From positions 148,365-212,364 of the forward strand of contig CANFRV010000002.1 in the NCBI GenBank assembly GCA_947449575.1: a stretch of 64,000 nt of DNA, given 5' to 3'. Under the pieces are notes generated by a model. It ran no database searches. It saw only the letters and a program-made list of their open reading frames with translations, and was not told where the DNA came from. The position numbers and the translations under genes are program-made. Positions 1-9,219 of the stretch are shown here, one piece after another (position 1 is the first letter of the stretch; every line of letters starts with the position of its first letter). Source of the DNA: Flavobacteriales bacterium. GTDB taxonomy: Bacteria > Bacteroidota > Bacteroidia > Flavobacteriales_D > Crocinitomicaceae.

Positions 1-1625
1 CCTAATTCTTCCAGGGCACTTTTTCGTTCTTCTTCTGAGTAACAGTAGATTGTTTTCTTTTTGTTTCTTACCCTAAAAAGAGGTGTTTGTAATACATACA
101 CATGATTTCTCTTAATCAAATCAGGGAAAAATTGAAGAAAAAATGTCAATAATAGCATTCTAATATGCATACCATCTACATCGGCATCTGTGGCAATTAC
201 GATGTTGTTGTAGCGCAAATTATCCATTTCATCTTCGATGTCTAAAGCAGCCTGAACAAGATTGAATTCTTCATTTTCATAGACTACCTTTTTTGTCATT
301 CCGTAGCAATTTAATGGCTTACCACGCAATGAGAAAACAGCCTGCGTATTGACATCTCTTGATTTTGTAATTGAACCACTAGCAGAATCCCCTTCAGTAA
401 TAAATAAAGTAGTTTCTTCTCTCCTAGGATCTTTCAAATCTGTCAAGTGAATTCGACAATCGCGCAATTTTTTATTGTGAAGATTTGATTTTTTTGCTCG
501 ATCTCTCGCAATTTTACGAATACCAGAAAGTTCTTTTCTTTCTCTTTCTGATTGTTTTATTTTGCGTTCAATCATTTCAGCAGCCTCAGGATTTCTATGC
601 AGGTAGTTATCCAATGATTCTTTCAAGAAATCATTAATAAATGCTCTCATTGATTTTCCATCTGGCTCAATTTCTTGGGAACCTAGTTTCGTTTTTGTTT
701 GTGATTCAAATACCGGTTCAACCACTTTTACGGCGATTGCAGCAACGATTGACTGACGAATGTCAGATGCTTCATAATTTTTGTTGTAAAAATCACGAAT
801 TACTTTGGCTATTGATTCACGAAATGCACTTTGATGTGTTCCTCCTTGTGTCGTGTGTTGACCATTTACAAACGAATAATAATCCTCGCCATAGGTCCTT
901 CCATGCGTGAATGCTACTTCAATATCTTCTCCTTCTAAATGAATAATAGGGTAGAGAGGATCTCCATCCATATTATTTTCTAGCAAATCTTTTAAACCAT
1001 CTTTCGATTGAAATTTTTCTCCATTGAAATACATTGATAACCCTCGATTAAGGTAACAATAATTCCACATCATTTTCGCTAAATAGGTAGTCTTAAATGC
1101 GTATTTTTTAAAGATATTTTCATCAGCTATGAACTCAACATAGGTACCATTTGTTTCATCTGTTTTTTCTATAGAAAGGTCCTCTACTAGCTCTCCACGG
1201 ACAAAAGAAGCTGCTTTTTTCTCTCCTTCACGAACTGAATAGACCTTGAAGCTAGAGGAAAGGGCATTGACCGCCTTTGTTCCAACACCATTTAGACCTA
1301 CCGATTTTTTAAATGCTTTTGAGTCATACTTACCTCCAGTGTTCATTTTTGACACTACGTCAACAACTTTCCCTAAAGGAATCCCTCTTCCATAATCTCT
1401 CACAGAAACCACACCGTCTTTCACTTTTATATCGACGCGCTTCCCATTTCCCATCACGAATTCGTCGATACAGTTATCAACAACTTCCTTGACAAGGATG
1501 TAAATCCCATCATCGGCAGCAGCTCCATCACCCAATTTACCAATATACATTCCCGGACGAAGGCGAATATGCTCCTTCCAATCTAACGATCGTATATTGT
1601 CTTCTGTATATTGATTTTCTGACAT
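1..1625 (-). CDS. parE: DNA topoisomerase IV subunit B (partial, C-terminus beyond window)
   Basis: Type IIA topoisomerase ATPase subunit; with ParC it decatenates daughter chromosomes. About 541 residues are visible from the ATG at 1625 and the rest lies off the left edge. Seen: GHKL ATPase elements, with catalytic Glu47 and Asn51 in EVVDN, GRGIP at 79-83 and the glycine-rich [10 protein letters not shown] at 110-119; a QTK loop in SQTKTKLGS; and the TOPRIM signature with Glu411 in TEGDSASGS followed by DADVDG. The opening [20 protein letters not shown] is the form I associate with Bacteroidota ParE rather than GyrB, so the choice between paralogs is recognition, not proof. A TATATTTG -7 element lies 27 nt upstream of the start. 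Confidence 0.9.
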   Translation of the reverse strand, partial: MSENQYTEDNIRSLDWKEHIRLRPGMYIGKLGDGAAADDGIYILVKEVVDNCIDEFVMGNGKRVDIKVKDGVVSVRDYGRGIPLGKVVDVVSKMNTGGKYDSKAFKKSVGLNGVGTKAVNALSSSFKVYSVREGEKKAASFVRGELVEDLSIEKTDETNGTYVEFIADENIFKKYAFKTTYLAKMMWNYCYLNRGLSMYFNGEKFQSKDGLKDLLENNMDGDPLYPIIHLEGEDIEVAFTHGRTYGEDYYSFVNGQHTTQGGTHQSAFRESIAKVIRDFYNKNYEASDIRQSIVAAIAVKVVEPVFESQTKTKLGSQEIEPDGKSMRAFINDFLKESLDNYLHRNPEAAEMIERKIKQSERERKELSGIRKIARDRAKKSNLHNKKLRDCRIHLTDLKDPRREETTLFITEGDSASGSITKSRDVNTQAVFSLRGKPLNCYGMTKKVVYENEEFNLVQAALDIEDEMDNLRYNNIVIATDADVDGMHIRMLLLTFFLQFFPDLIKRNHVYVLQTPLFRVRNKKKTIYCYSEEERKSALEEL

Positions 1626-1652
1626 TTATTATTTTTTTTAATCGATAACCTA

Positions 1653-1660
1653 CAAATATA
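1653..1660 (-). promoter_or_regulatory. -7 element of parE promoter
   Basis: TATATTTG on the minus strand, an exact match to the Bacteroidota TAnnTTTG -7 element, 27 nt upstream of the parE start. No TTG at the usual -33 spacing was found, so the call rests on the -7 box and its position. Confidence 0.55.
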
Positions 1661-1847
1661 ACCTTTACACCTTGATGTTTAACGGATTCTCAAGGTTAGT
1701 TTTGAACGTATGATTGTTGGATAAAAAATTGGTTCATTTTATTTAAAACTGTTAATCAGACATAAAACTAATCAAAAAAATGACTATATACTAATCATTT
1801 GTGTACTTTTTTTATTTTATAGAAAGAACAATTCTTTTTTTTATGAT

Positions 1848-2759
1848 TCAGACGTCATAAACAGCTCCATCTTCTACAACTTCCACATTTTCAAAAATGG
1901 TTTTCGCTTCATTTTCGTGTTCTTGTCCAGTATCATAACGAGCACTTAAGTGTCCTAGGATGAGCTTTTTGACATTTGCTTGTTGAGCAATTTTTGCAGC
2001 ATCTTTCGCTGTAGAATGAAAAGTTGCTTTTGCTCTATGTGCTAAATCTTCTGTAAAAGTGGCTTCATGGTAAAGTAAATCAGCATCTATTATTGATGGA
2101 ATTACTTTTTCGTAATACATTGTATCTGAACAATAAGCATATTTTTTTGGATGTGGCGGTGGTATCGTATAGTCTTTGAAATAATGTGTGATACCATTTT
2201 CATCTGTTACATCTTGTCCTTTTTTGAATTTTGGGATATATGTTAATGATAAGCCTTCTGCTTTGAACACTTCCGCTAATAATGTATATTCCTTCCTTTT
2301 TTCACAGATAATAAATCCGTTCGTAAAGATTCTATGTTTTAAAGGGAAAGAGTGGATTTCAATGATTTTATCTTCGAATAATAGTGTGGGTATTTTTCCT
2401 TCTAATGCTATAAAAGTAATTCCAAAACCTAATTTAGATCCTTCAATTTCTAACTGACTCCGAATAATGTTTTCGAGTCCGAAAGGTCCATACACAATAA
2501 TACCTTGATCTCTGCCCAATAAATGCATAGTACTCAGTAAGCCAACTAAACCAAAGAAATGGTCGCCGTGAAGATGTGAAATTAAAATGTGTGTTAATCG
2601 CTGAAATTTAATACCAAATTTCCGCATTTGCATTTGTGTTCCTTCTCCACAATCAATTAAAATGTGGCGGTTATTGCATTCGATATATTGTGATGTTGGA
2701 TTTCTAGAAAAGGTTGGTAAGGCGGCGCCAGAACCCAAAATTGTTACTTGGAAACTCAC
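1848..2759 (-). CDS. rnz: Ribonuclease Z (tRNase Z)
   Basis: Metallo-beta-lactamase-fold endoribonuclease that removes 3' trailers from tRNA precursors. The zinc motif HLHGDH sits at residues 62-67 after the family opening VTILGSGAALPT. Later metal ligands are visible in YCSDT, HEATF and GHLSARY. Length 303 aa is normal for the short bacterial form. Its start overlaps the stop of the upstream STAS gene by 4 nt (ATGA), so the two are probably translationally coupled. Confidence 0.93.
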   Translation of the reverse strand: MSFQVTILGSGAALPTFSRNPTSQYIECNNRHILIDCGEGTQMQMRKFGIKFQRLTHILISHLHGDHFFGLVGLLSTMHLLGRDQGIIVYGPFGLENIIRSQLEIEGSKLGFGITFIALEGKIPTLLFEDKIIEIHSFPLKHRIFTNGFIICEKRKEYTLLAEVFKAEGLSLTYIPKFKKGQDVTDENGITHYFKDYTIPPPHPKKYAYCSDTMYYEKVIPSIIDADLLYHEATFTEDLAHRAKATFHSTAKDAAKIAQQANVKKLILGHLSARYDTGQEHENEAKTIFENVEVVEDGAVYDV

Positions 2760-3097
2760 ATTTCAATTGCTTTGATTGCTTCTTCTTGGTTTTCTGACAA
2801 AAGTAAAACTTTGTCTAATTGAGCAATCTGAATTACTTTTAAAACACTTGGCTGAAGTCCACAAAGAATAAATTTTCCATTCGTGTCTTTGCATAAACGA
2901 TTCCCTATTAAGATTGAACTCAAACCTGAAGAATCGCAATATTTTGTCGAAGAAAGGTCTAGAATAATGGTGTTCACTCCATTTTTATTCAAAATCATCA
3001 ATTCTCCTTTTAACTCAGGTGCATTTATTGCGGTCAGTTTTTCCACGTTACATTTGATAACGGCACTTTGTTTATTTTGTATCGTTTGAAAGTTCAT
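2756..3097 (-). CDS. STAS-domain protein, anti-sigma factor antagonist-like
   Basis: A single STAS domain of 113 aa. The loop DSSGLSS carries the serine that is phosphorylated in SpoIIAA-type anti-anti-sigma factors, so a partner-switching role is likely but the partner is not in sight. A longer reading from 3142 would overlap pyrB by 14 nt; I prefer the ATG at 3097 because a good TAnnTTTG promoter lies 16 nt upstream of it and the longer N-terminus is unlike the family. It overlaps rnz by 4 nt. A SiaB-like kinase lies 31 kb away at 34428 and could belong to the same kind of pathway, but nothing here links them. Confidence 0.85.
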   Translation of the reverse strand: MNFQTIQNKQSAVIKCNVEKLTAINAPELKGELMILNKNGVNTIILDLSSTKYCDSSGLSSILIGNRLCKDTNGKFILCGLQPSVLKVIQIAQLDKVLLLSENQEEAIKAIEM

Positions 3098-3113
3098 TGT
3101 AGTGTGTTTATGA

Positions 3114-3142
3114 CAAATATACTTAAAATTATTGACGATCAA
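3114..3142 (-). promoter_or_regulatory. Promoter of the STAS-rnz pair, inside the end of pyrB
   Basis: On the minus strand, TATATTTG at 3114-3121 with TTG at 3140-3142, separated by 18 nt: both Bacteroidota promoter elements at consensus spacing. It overlaps the last codons of pyrB, so the STAS-rnz pair can be transcribed separately from pyrRB. Confidence 0.7.
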
Positions 3143-4061
3143 TTTTTGAAGCTAATAAATAGATCACTGCCATTCTAATAGCAACACCGTTTTCTACTTG
3201 TTGCAAAATGACAGATTGTTTTGAGTCGGCAACATCACTTGTAATCTCAACTCCTCTATTGATTGGTCCGGGGTGCATCACTATGATTTCTTTAGAAAGT
3301 GAATCTAAAATCTCTTTGTTTAATCCAAATTGCATAGAGTATTCTCTCAGTGATGGAAAGTATTTTATTTCTTGTCTTTCAAGCTGAATACGAAGCATAT
3401 TGGCAACGTCACACCATTCTAGTGCTGCTCGCAAATTATGTTCAACTTTTACGCCTAATTCGTGAATATATTTCGGGATTAATGTGGTGGGTCCACAAAC
3501 CATCACCTCAGCACCTAATTTTTGTAGGCAATAGATGTTCGATAAGGCTACGCGAGAATGAAGAATGTCACCTATAATAACTACTTTTTTTCCTTCTACA
3601 GATCCTAATCTTTCGCGAATTGAAAAAGCATCTAATAAAGCTTGAGTAGGATGTTCATGTGTTCCATCGCCTGCATTTACTACTTTTGCACCGATTCTTT
3701 CTGATAAAAATTTGGCTGCTCCTGGGTTTGGATGACGCATTACAACCATGTCCACTTTCATGGCTAATATATTGTTGACTGTGTCAATTAATGTTTCTCC
3801 TTTTTTCACTGAACTACTAGAGGCGCTGAAATTAATAACGTCTGCAGAAAGTCGTTTTTCAGCTAATTCAAATGACAATCTGGTTCTGGTAGAATTTTCA
3901 AAAAAGAGATTGGCGATCGTAATATCTCTTAAGGAAGGAACTTTTTTGATAGGTCTATTGATTACTTCTTTAAAACTATCAGCTGTTTTGAAAATTAATT
4001 CAATATCTTGACGTGTGAGGTCTTTTATTCCGGTGAGATGTTCTACGCTTAAATTATCCAT
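3129..4061 (-). CDS. pyrB: Aspartate carbamoyltransferase catalytic subunit
   Basis: Condenses carbamoyl phosphate and aspartate, the committed step of de novo pyrimidine synthesis, in the cytosol. Seen: carbamoyl-phosphate loop STRTR at 57-61, Lys86-Lys87 of the mobile loop, HEHPTQ at 135-140, and HPGPINRG near the C-terminus. Length 310 aa is typical. The start overlaps the end of pyrR by 8 nt, so the two form an operon. No regulatory chain pyrI is adjacent, as in organisms with unregulated trimers. Confidence 0.95.
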   Translation of the reverse strand: MDNLSVEHLTGIKDLTRQDIELIFKTADSFKEVINRPIKKVPSLRDITIANLFFENSTRTRLSFELAEKRLSADVINFSASSSSVKKGETLIDTVNNILAMKVDMVVMRHPNPGAAKFLSERIGAKVVNAGDGTHEHPTQALLDAFSIRERLGSVEGKKVVIIGDILHSRVALSNIYCLQKLGAEVMVCGPTTLIPKYIHELGVKVEHNLRAALEWCDVANMLRIQLERQEIKYFPSLREYSMQFGLNKEILDSLSKEIIVMHPGPINRGVEITSDVADSKQSVILQQVENGVAIRMAVIYLLASKIDRQ

Positions 4062-4602
4062 TGTTTTCCGGTGTATACAAAACTATTTTATCTTCTCCTT
4101 CAATTTCTTTCCATTCCACAGAAACACGCTCTGACTGTAAAGTATCGATTGCTTTCCCAATATAATCCGCTTGGATAGGGAGATCTCTTTGAAATCTTCT
4201 ATCAATTAAGGTAAGCAATTCAACTTTTTTAGGTCGACCGAACGCGAGTAATGCATCTAATCCTGAGCGAATTGTTCTGCCAGTATATAAAACGTCATCC
4301 ACAAGAACCACATTTTTATTTTCAATGACAAAATCAATATTCGTCGTGCTAGGGATAATTGACTTTTCTCTCCGTCTGAAATCATCTCTGTAAAACGTAA
4401 TATCTAAATTTCCGCAGAGGATTTCCTTTTTTAATATAGTTTCTAATTGAGTTTTTAAACGTGCTACAACGTTAATACCTCTCGGCTGCAAACCTATCAG
4501 TACCGTATTAGAAAAATCAGTGTGAGTTTCGATGAGTTCATAGCAAAGTCGATTTAGTGTCAACTCAAAATGTCTTGTATTAAGAATAATTTGCTTTTCC
4601 AT
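4054..4602 (-). CDS. pyrR: PyrR: pyrimidine operon regulator / uracil phosphoribosyltransferase
   Basis: Type I phosphoribosyltransferase fold with the PRPP loop VVLVDDVLYTGRT at 98-110 and the upstream YRDDF element typical of PyrR. In Bacillus it binds pyr mRNA leaders and causes attenuation when UMP is high, and has weak UPRTase activity. Here it is the first gene of pyrRB, and the -7 element lies only 5 nt before its ATG, leaving no room for an RNA leader in front of pyrR. Any PyrR-RNA control must therefore act elsewhere, or the protein works mainly as an enzyme. The family call is firm; the regulatory role is inferred. Confidence 0.9.
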   Translation of the reverse strand: MEKQIILNTRHFELTLNRLCYELIETHTDFSNTVLIGLQPRGINVVARLKTQLETILKKEILCGNLDITFYRDDFRRREKSIIPSTTNIDFVIENKNVVLVDDVLYTGRTIRSGLDALLAFGRPKKVELLTLIDRRFQRDLPIQADYIGKAIDTLQSERVSVEWKEIEGEDKIVLYTPENNG

Positions 4603-4607
4603 CGATA

Positions 4608-4615
4608 CAAATATA
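4608..4615 (-). promoter_or_regulatory. -7 element of pyrRB promoter (predicted leaderless)
   Basis: Minus-strand TATATTTG whose last base is 5 nt from the pyrR ATG at 4602. Transcription normally begins a few nt after this element, so the mRNA would start at or beside the start codon. Confidence 0.6.
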
Positions 4616-4686
4616 AGAAGAATTCAATTTGGGTGAAAGGGTTAAGTAAAAAATAAAAAATTATTATTTTTTCACTGATTGTTTTA

Positions 4687-5874
4687 TTAATTCCCCGAAA
4701 TTTTTAAAACCTTCTGTATAACGCCTTCCACAATAGAATCTGGGCAAGAGGCTCCAGAAGTAATTATAATTGTGGTCACGTCCTCATTTTTTGGTAAAAA
4801 GGAATCTAAAGCTAGCACAGTTTTTGAATGAATGTCAAACGAAGAAATTGTATCTTCATCTTTTATACTCGCCTCTGATTGAATGAAAAAAGTAGTAAAT
4901 TTTTGCTCCAATAATTCAACTAAATGTGTGGTGTTTGAACTGTTATAGCCGCCTACTACAATTGCTAAATCGGCCGTTTCTTCTAGTAAACCAAGGGTTG
5001 CAGATTGATTGTCATTGGTTGCGTAACATAAGGTGTCGCGTGTATCTGCGATATGGTCGGTGAGTGATTCTTCTCCATATTTTTCACTCATTACAGTTCT
5101 TAAATATTCTGCAATCTCTTGTGTTTCTGAGGCTAACATGGTGGTTTGATTGATGACCCCGATTTTTTTCAAATCCATATCAGGATTAAAATTTTCTGAA
5201 TGTTTTCCTTTGAATTGTACATAAAAGTCAGCGGAGGAGCTTTCTCCTAAAATCACTTTTGCTAATAATTTTGCCTCGTTAAGATCTTTAATTACAATCG
5301 CGTGTGCATTTTGGTTACTGCGAGAAAAGGTTGCTCTTGTTTCTTCGTGACTATGTTTTCCATGAATGACAATGGTGTGATTTTTCGACCCTAACGTTTC
5401 TGAACGATTCCACACTTTTTCTACAAAGGGGCACGTTGTATTGTATTTCGCAACATTTACTCCAATATCGGTCAGTTTTTTTTCAATTTCGACCGTTGTT
5501 CCAAATGCTGGAATTATCACTATATCATCTGATTTTATATCCTCCCAAGGAATGAGTTGCTTACCAGAAGTGTCTTGAATAAAGGTAATATCATGACTCA
5601 ATAAATCGGCATTAACATCAGGGTTATGAATCATTTGACTTAATAAAAAGATACGTTTGGTGGGGTTTTCATGAATTGCCTTGTAGGAAATTTCAATCGC
5701 ATTTTCAACACCATAACAAAACCCAAAATGACGCGCAATTAGAAAACGTATTTTACCAAAGTCAAGCAGAGTAGGGGTGAAATCCTTTTTTCTAGGATCT
5801 TCTAATTTTCTTTGCGCTTTAACTTTACTGATAATAGAAGAACGATAAAAGTCAGGAATTTCAAATTTTTTCAT
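4687..5874 (-). CDS. ispH: 4-hydroxy-3-methylbut-2-enyl diphosphate reductase
   Basis: Iron-sulfur enzyme of the MEP pathway that makes IPP and DMAPP from HMBPP. The three cluster cysteines are Cys53 (GFCYGVENAI), Cys148 (TTCPFVEKV) and Cys283 (DTLCYATNDNQ). Substrate-binding histidine and glutamate regions (QMIHNP, GKHSHEE) and the SGASCPDS segment are present. At 395 aa it is the long form with an N-terminal extension, as in other Bacteroidota, cyanobacteria and plants, rather than the roughly 315-aa E. coli type. A possible promoter lies 86 nt upstream. It is monocistronic here, with an 84-nt gap to pyrR. Confidence 0.94.
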   Translation of the reverse strand: MKKFEIPDFYRSSIISKVKAQRKLEDPRKKDFTPTLLDFGKIRFLIARHFGFCYGVENAIEISYKAIHENPTKRIFLLSQMIHNPDVNADLLSHDITFIQDTSGKQLIPWEDIKSDDIVIIPAFGTTVEIEKKLTDIGVNVAKYNTTCPFVEKVWNRSETLGSKNHTIVIHGKHSHEETRATFSRSNQNAHAIVIKDLNEAKLLAKVILGESSSADFYVQFKGKHSENFNPDMDLKKIGVINQTTMLASETQEIAEYLRTVMSEKYGEESLTDHIADTRDTLCYATNDNQSATLGLLEETADLAIVVGGYNSSNTTHLVELLEQKFTTFFIQSEASIKDEDTISSFDIHSKTVLALDSFLPKNEDVTTIIITSGASCPDSIVEGVIQKVLKISGN

Positions 5875-5959
5875 GTTCTATGTTTTTCTACTTTTATAAA
5901 ATTCGGTTTTTATTTTCCTGAAATACTTCTTATCTAGAAATAGTCCACTGATAATTATG

Positions 5960-5967
5960 CAAAAATA
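5960..5967 (-). promoter_or_regulatory. Candidate -7 element of ispH
   Basis: Minus-strand TATTTTTG, a match to TAnnTTTG, 85 nt before the ispH ATG in the divergent gap with the gene at 6042. No well-spaced TTG was found. Confidence 0.4.
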
Positions 5968-6041
5968 CAAATACTGTTCAAAATATTTTAATTTTACAGT
6001 TGAATAGATTAAGCTTTTTTGTTAAAATAGTTTACAAGCGC

Positions 6042-7553
6042 ATGAGATTCGTAAAAATGAATACATATAAGATTGGATTTATTCTACTGCTCCTTTGTTT
6101 GTTCTTTTTTTTTAATTTTCAAGAATACTTTTTTCTGCACCCGCAGGGTGTGCATTTTATTAGACAAACGGATAGTCTATCTTTTGTGTCCAATTATTAC
6201 CATTACGGCTTCGATTTTTTTCACCCTTCCTTATTTAATTTAATGAGTGTTGATGGAAGGGGAGCATGCGAATTTCCCTTGGTGTATTATTTTGTTTCAT
6301 TGCTGTATTGTGTTTTTGGAGAAAAGGACTTTTTACTGAAGTTCGTCCATTTAATCATCTTTTTTATCGGGATTTTTCACCTTTTTAATCTAATTTTCCT
6401 CCTAGTGAAAGATTATTTTTATGCTTTTGTGATTCCACTTTTTCTTTTTTCTTCTGTTTCACTAGTGTATTATTCATTTAATTTTCTTCCGGATATTGCT
6501 GCGTTGGGACTGTCTTTTTCTGGATGGTATTACTATTTTAAATATAGAGAAAAAGAAGAATTGAGCATTTTGAAGATTAGTTTTTTGTTTTTCACTCTTA
6601 GTTCATTACTAAAAGTCACGTATTTGATTAATCCTCTGGCTATTATTGGTTTATTTTTAGTTGAATTATTTATTTTCAAGCGCACAGATGAAAAGTTCCT
6701 TCTTCATAAAAAGAAAATAATAGTGACATTTTTTCTCTCTTTGGTGGGTGTTTTACTATGGAATATATATGTCAAGTATTATAATTCATTGTACAATTCA
6801 AGTTATTTTACAACAAGTCCAATACCTTTTTGGAGCGCAGATAAAAAAACTTCCTCTCTTGTAATGGAAGGTATTTTTTCAGAATGGTATAAAAAATATT
6901 TAGCCCAGTCCTCATTTCATTTTTTAGCGCTTGTTTTTATTTTTATCATTCTATCATTCAGGAAACTAAATAAACAAATAACCGTACTTTTTTTGTTTTT
7001 AATGTTCGGAAGTATTTGCTATTTTTTATTGTTTTTCGTTCAATTTAGGTTTCATGATTATTATTTTTTATTGTTTTCTCCCGTCCTTATTTTTCTCTTA
7101 ATTCTTGGAGTTCAGAATGTTCAAAGCTTGAAGTTGAAAATAGTGTATCAAATCATTTTAAAAGTTTTTTTGTTACTTATTGTGATTGCTGGAATGAATT
7201 ATTCCCGAATAAAAGTGGGAGAAAGATATCAGAATGGAAATGATGTGCATTCCAAAGTAGGTTTTATTCTGAAGAAAAATGGCCTATTAATTTCCAAGTT
7301 GAAAATTCCTGCTGATTCAAAAGTGATTATCGTGCCTGATTTAAGTATTAATGGAGGACTCTATTTTTTAAAACTAAAAGGATGGAATATTAATTCCAAG
7401 AAGGATTTGACGGAGGAAAAGATCCGAGATTTAAAAGAAAAAGGGGCTGATTTTATGTTTGTTGTCGACAAAGACAGTACACTTTTGAATATTGGGAAAA
7501 AATTTGGAACGCCTATTTTAAAAAACGATGACCTAACGATTTATAAATTTTAA
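6042..7553 (+). CDS. GT-C fold membrane glycosyltransferase-like protein
   Basis: About 503 aa with roughly ten hydrophobic segments and a soluble C-terminal tail of about 110 residues. The first periplasmic loop has HFIRQTDS, with the acidic residue (Asp44) where lipid-sugar GT-C enzymes such as PMT/ArnT keep their catalytic aspartate. It may transfer a sugar from a lipid carrier to an envelope acceptor, which would fit the deacetylase and sugar dehydratase downstream, but no substrate can be read from the sequence. A TTG start at 6000 is possible; I prefer the ATG at 6042 because the extension is poorly placed for a signal anchor. ATG 6057 is a third choice. Confidence 0.7.
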   Translation: MRFVKMNTYKIGFILLLLCLFFFFNFQEYFFLHPQGVHFIRQTDSLSFVSNYYHYGFDFFHPSLFNLMSVDGRGACEFPLVYYFVSLLYCVFGEKDFLLKFVHLIIFFIGIFHLFNLIFLLVKDYFYAFVIPLFLFSSVSLVYYSFNFLPDIAALGLSFSGWYYYFKYREKEELSILKISFLFFTLSSLLKVTYLINPLAIIGLFLVELFIFKRTDEKFLLHKKKIIVTFFLSLVGVLLWNIYVKYYNSLYNSSYFTTSPIPFWSADKKTSSLVMEGIFSEWYKKYLAQSSFHFLALVFIFIILSFRKLNKQITVLFLFLMFGSICYFLLFFVQFRFHDYYFLLFSPVLIFLLILGVQNVQSLKLKIVYQIILKVFLLLIVIAGMNYSRIKVGERYQNGNDVHSKVGFILKKNGLLISKLKIPADSKVIIVPDLSINGGLYFLKLKGWNINSKKDLTEEKIRDLKEKGADFMFVVDKDSTLLNIGKKFGTPILKNDDLTIYKF

Positions 7554-7576
7554 TTTCACTATTCAGTTCTTTCGTT

Positions 7577-7584
7577 TAACTTTG
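7577..7584 (+). promoter_or_regulatory. -7 element upstream of lipoprotein gene
   Basis: TAACTTTG, an exact TAnnTTTG match. It is 5 nt before an ATG at 7590 and 14 nt before the preferred ATG at 7599. Confidence 0.55.
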
Positions 7585-7598
7585 GTGTAATGTTTTTT

Positions 7599-8243
7599 AT
7601 GAAGTATATTTTTAGCGCTTTTCTTGGATTTTTTTTCTTGTTTTCCTGTGCTTATAAGCCAGATGAAAAAGTGCTTAAATTAGAAGATCTGACACCTTCT
7701 TCAGAACGATATAAGGAAACTGATAGTGCTAAAAATAGGCTAAATCAAACCACCTCTTTTATGGATTCTATACCCGCTTCTTACAAAGAAGTTTTCGACT
7801 TTTTGAAATGGGACCATGATAGCGTTCACCTTTATTCTACTGATTTATTTGCAGATCGGTTTAAAGCAAATTCAAAATATAAGTTTTATTGGAAAAATGG
7901 ACTTGATTCAGTAGTTTTCATGGATTGGGTGTTCAAGGATTCTCTTCACACCTCAACCGCATTTTATAATTTATTAGATTGTTTTGGTCCGTCGTGTAAA
8001 ACCATAAAAGTGGGAGAAAAAGTGAGTTTTCAAAAGCAAAATTTATTACTTTTAGTGAATGATCAACATCTTCTTATTATTGATTCTGAAAAAAAAATAA
8101 ATCAAGAACTATGGCTGAAAGTGCTTAAAGAGCAAGATTTTGGAAAAAATTGGAAGTATGTTGTGGCACAACCGAAGAAAGGGAAGGCAAAATGGATGAT
8201 GATTAAAGATGATATTTTAACAGAGGTTTTACAAAAAATATAA
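7599..8243 (+). CDS. Putative lipoprotein of unknown function
   Basis: Not recognised beyond its export signal. The N-terminus MKYIFSAFLGFFFLFSC ends in a lipobox with Cys17, so it is probably lipidated. The remaining 197 residues are soluble, rich in Lys, Asp and Trp, with a late basic segment (PKKGKAKWMMI). The ATG at 7590 adds three residues; 7599 gives the more normal signal peptide and leaves room for the promoter. The next gene starts 4 nt after its stop, so the two are probably co-transcribed. Confidence 0.65.
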   Translation: MKYIFSAFLGFFFLFSCAYKPDEKVLKLEDLTPSSERYKETDSAKNRLNQTTSFMDSIPASYKEVFDFLKWDHDSVHLYSTDLFADRFKANSKYKFYWKNGLDSVVFMDWVFKDSLHTSTAFYNLLDCFGPSCKTIKVGEKVSFQKQNLLLLVNDQHLLIIDSEKKINQELWLKVLKEQDFGKNWKYVVAQPKKGKAKWMMIKDDILTEVLQKI

Positions 8244-8247
8244 TTTT

Positions 8248-8580
8248 ATGAACTTATTAAATAGAGGTTTTTTAGCGGTAACACCTAAGCAGAGCTTTTG
8301 GAATTGGGCCAATACAATAGATACTGAATTGCAATTTTCTGTGGAAGATGACATCGAGCCGACAACTTATTTAATAACAGAAGATTTTTTTGATATCGAG
8401 CCAATTATTGAGCAACATTTCAAGAAAATTTTTAAAAATGAACTTTTTGCAATAACTGAAGATGAAAATTCTTGGCCAACGGAAAGAAATATGAATGTTT
8501 TTCTTGAATGGTTTGATATAAAAGTTGGATCAATGGTTTTTGACCTAGAAAAGAGTAATATCTTGTCTGAAAAGATTTAG
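8248..8580 (+). CDS. Conserved-looking hypothetical protein
   Basis: 110 aa, acidic, with no signal peptide or membrane segment, so probably cytoplasmic. Aromatic residues recur (FWNWANTID, WFDIKVG), suggesting a folded domain. It follows the lipoprotein gene by 4 nt and ends 9 nt from the convergent CYTH gene. I recognise no family and assign no function. Confidence 0.6.
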   Translation: MNLLNRGFLAVTPKQSFWNWANTIDTELQFSVEDDIEPTTYLITEDFFDIEPIIEQHFKKIFKNELFAITEDENSWPTERNMNVFLEWFDIKVGSMVFDLEKSNILSEKI

Positions 8581-8589
8581 AAAGTTATT

Positions 8590-9039
8590 TCAGCATTTAT
8601 CAATAAGACGAGAGTTATAGAATTCAATATTGTCTGATACATCTTGTAAAACCCAATCTGGCGACTCAAAAGTTTCTTCTTCGGATGATAACTCAATTTC
8701 AGCAATAATCAGACCTTCTAATTTCCCTTGAAAAACGTCAACTTCCCATAGGTGTCTGCCACATGGAATCGAATATCGATATTTTATGAGCGTTTTATCT
8801 ACTAATGTTTGGATCATTTGCTGAGCGTCCTCCAGAGGGATTTCATATTCAAACTCTGATCGACTTATGCCAATTGTTTTTCCTTTGACGGTGAGAAATC
8901 CTTTGTCATCTTTTATTCGAACTCGAACGGTGCAAGCGGCATTTTTGGACAAGTAACTTTGCGCAATTAATTGAGGTTCTGGCTTAGAAGCTAAATCCCA
9001 TTTTATATAATCCACTGTGAATTTTCGTTCGATTTCCAT
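8590..9039 (-). CDS. CYTH domain protein (triphosphate tunnel metalloenzyme)
   Basis: Starts with the family signature EIERKF at residues 2-7, followed by alternating charged strands (RVRIKDDKGFLTVKG, EFEYEI, LWEVDVFQG, IAEIELSSEEE) that line the triphosphate tunnel. Length 149 aa matches the compact bacterial CYTH group. Relatives hydrolyse inorganic triphosphate or act as adenylate cyclases; which applies here cannot be told. A receiver-cyclase lies at 19158, but there is no operon link. Confidence 0.88.
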   Translation of the reverse strand: MEIERKFTVDYIKWDLASKPEPQLIAQSYLSKNAACTVRVRIKDDKGFLTVKGKTIGISRSEFEYEIPLEDAQQMIQTLVDKTLIKYRYSIPCGRHLWEVDVFQGKLEGLIIAEIELSSEEETFESPDWVLQDVSDNIEFYNSRLIDKC

Positions 9040-9219
9040 TAAAAGATGATTTTTAGTATGCTATTAGTACACGTGTGTTTTGTAAAATTATAATTTAATC
9101 GTCAGTATTTGATATAAATAACTTCTATTTCTTTTACTTTTACGTGCAGGAAATATCAAAAAAAGAAAGATACCTGTATAGCGAGCGACATATTTACAGA
9201 TGAAAAAAGCGTAATCCAT

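Noticed and set aside
641..910. Open frame of 89 codons on the plus strand
   Set aside because: It lies wholly within parE on the opposite strand, with no promoter or family resemblance.
1820..1842. Small hairpin AAAGAA-CAA-TTCTTT near the rnz stop as a terminator
   Set aside because: The T run is on the plus strand, while the only nearby gene end is on the minus strand; the stem is weak and AT-rich.
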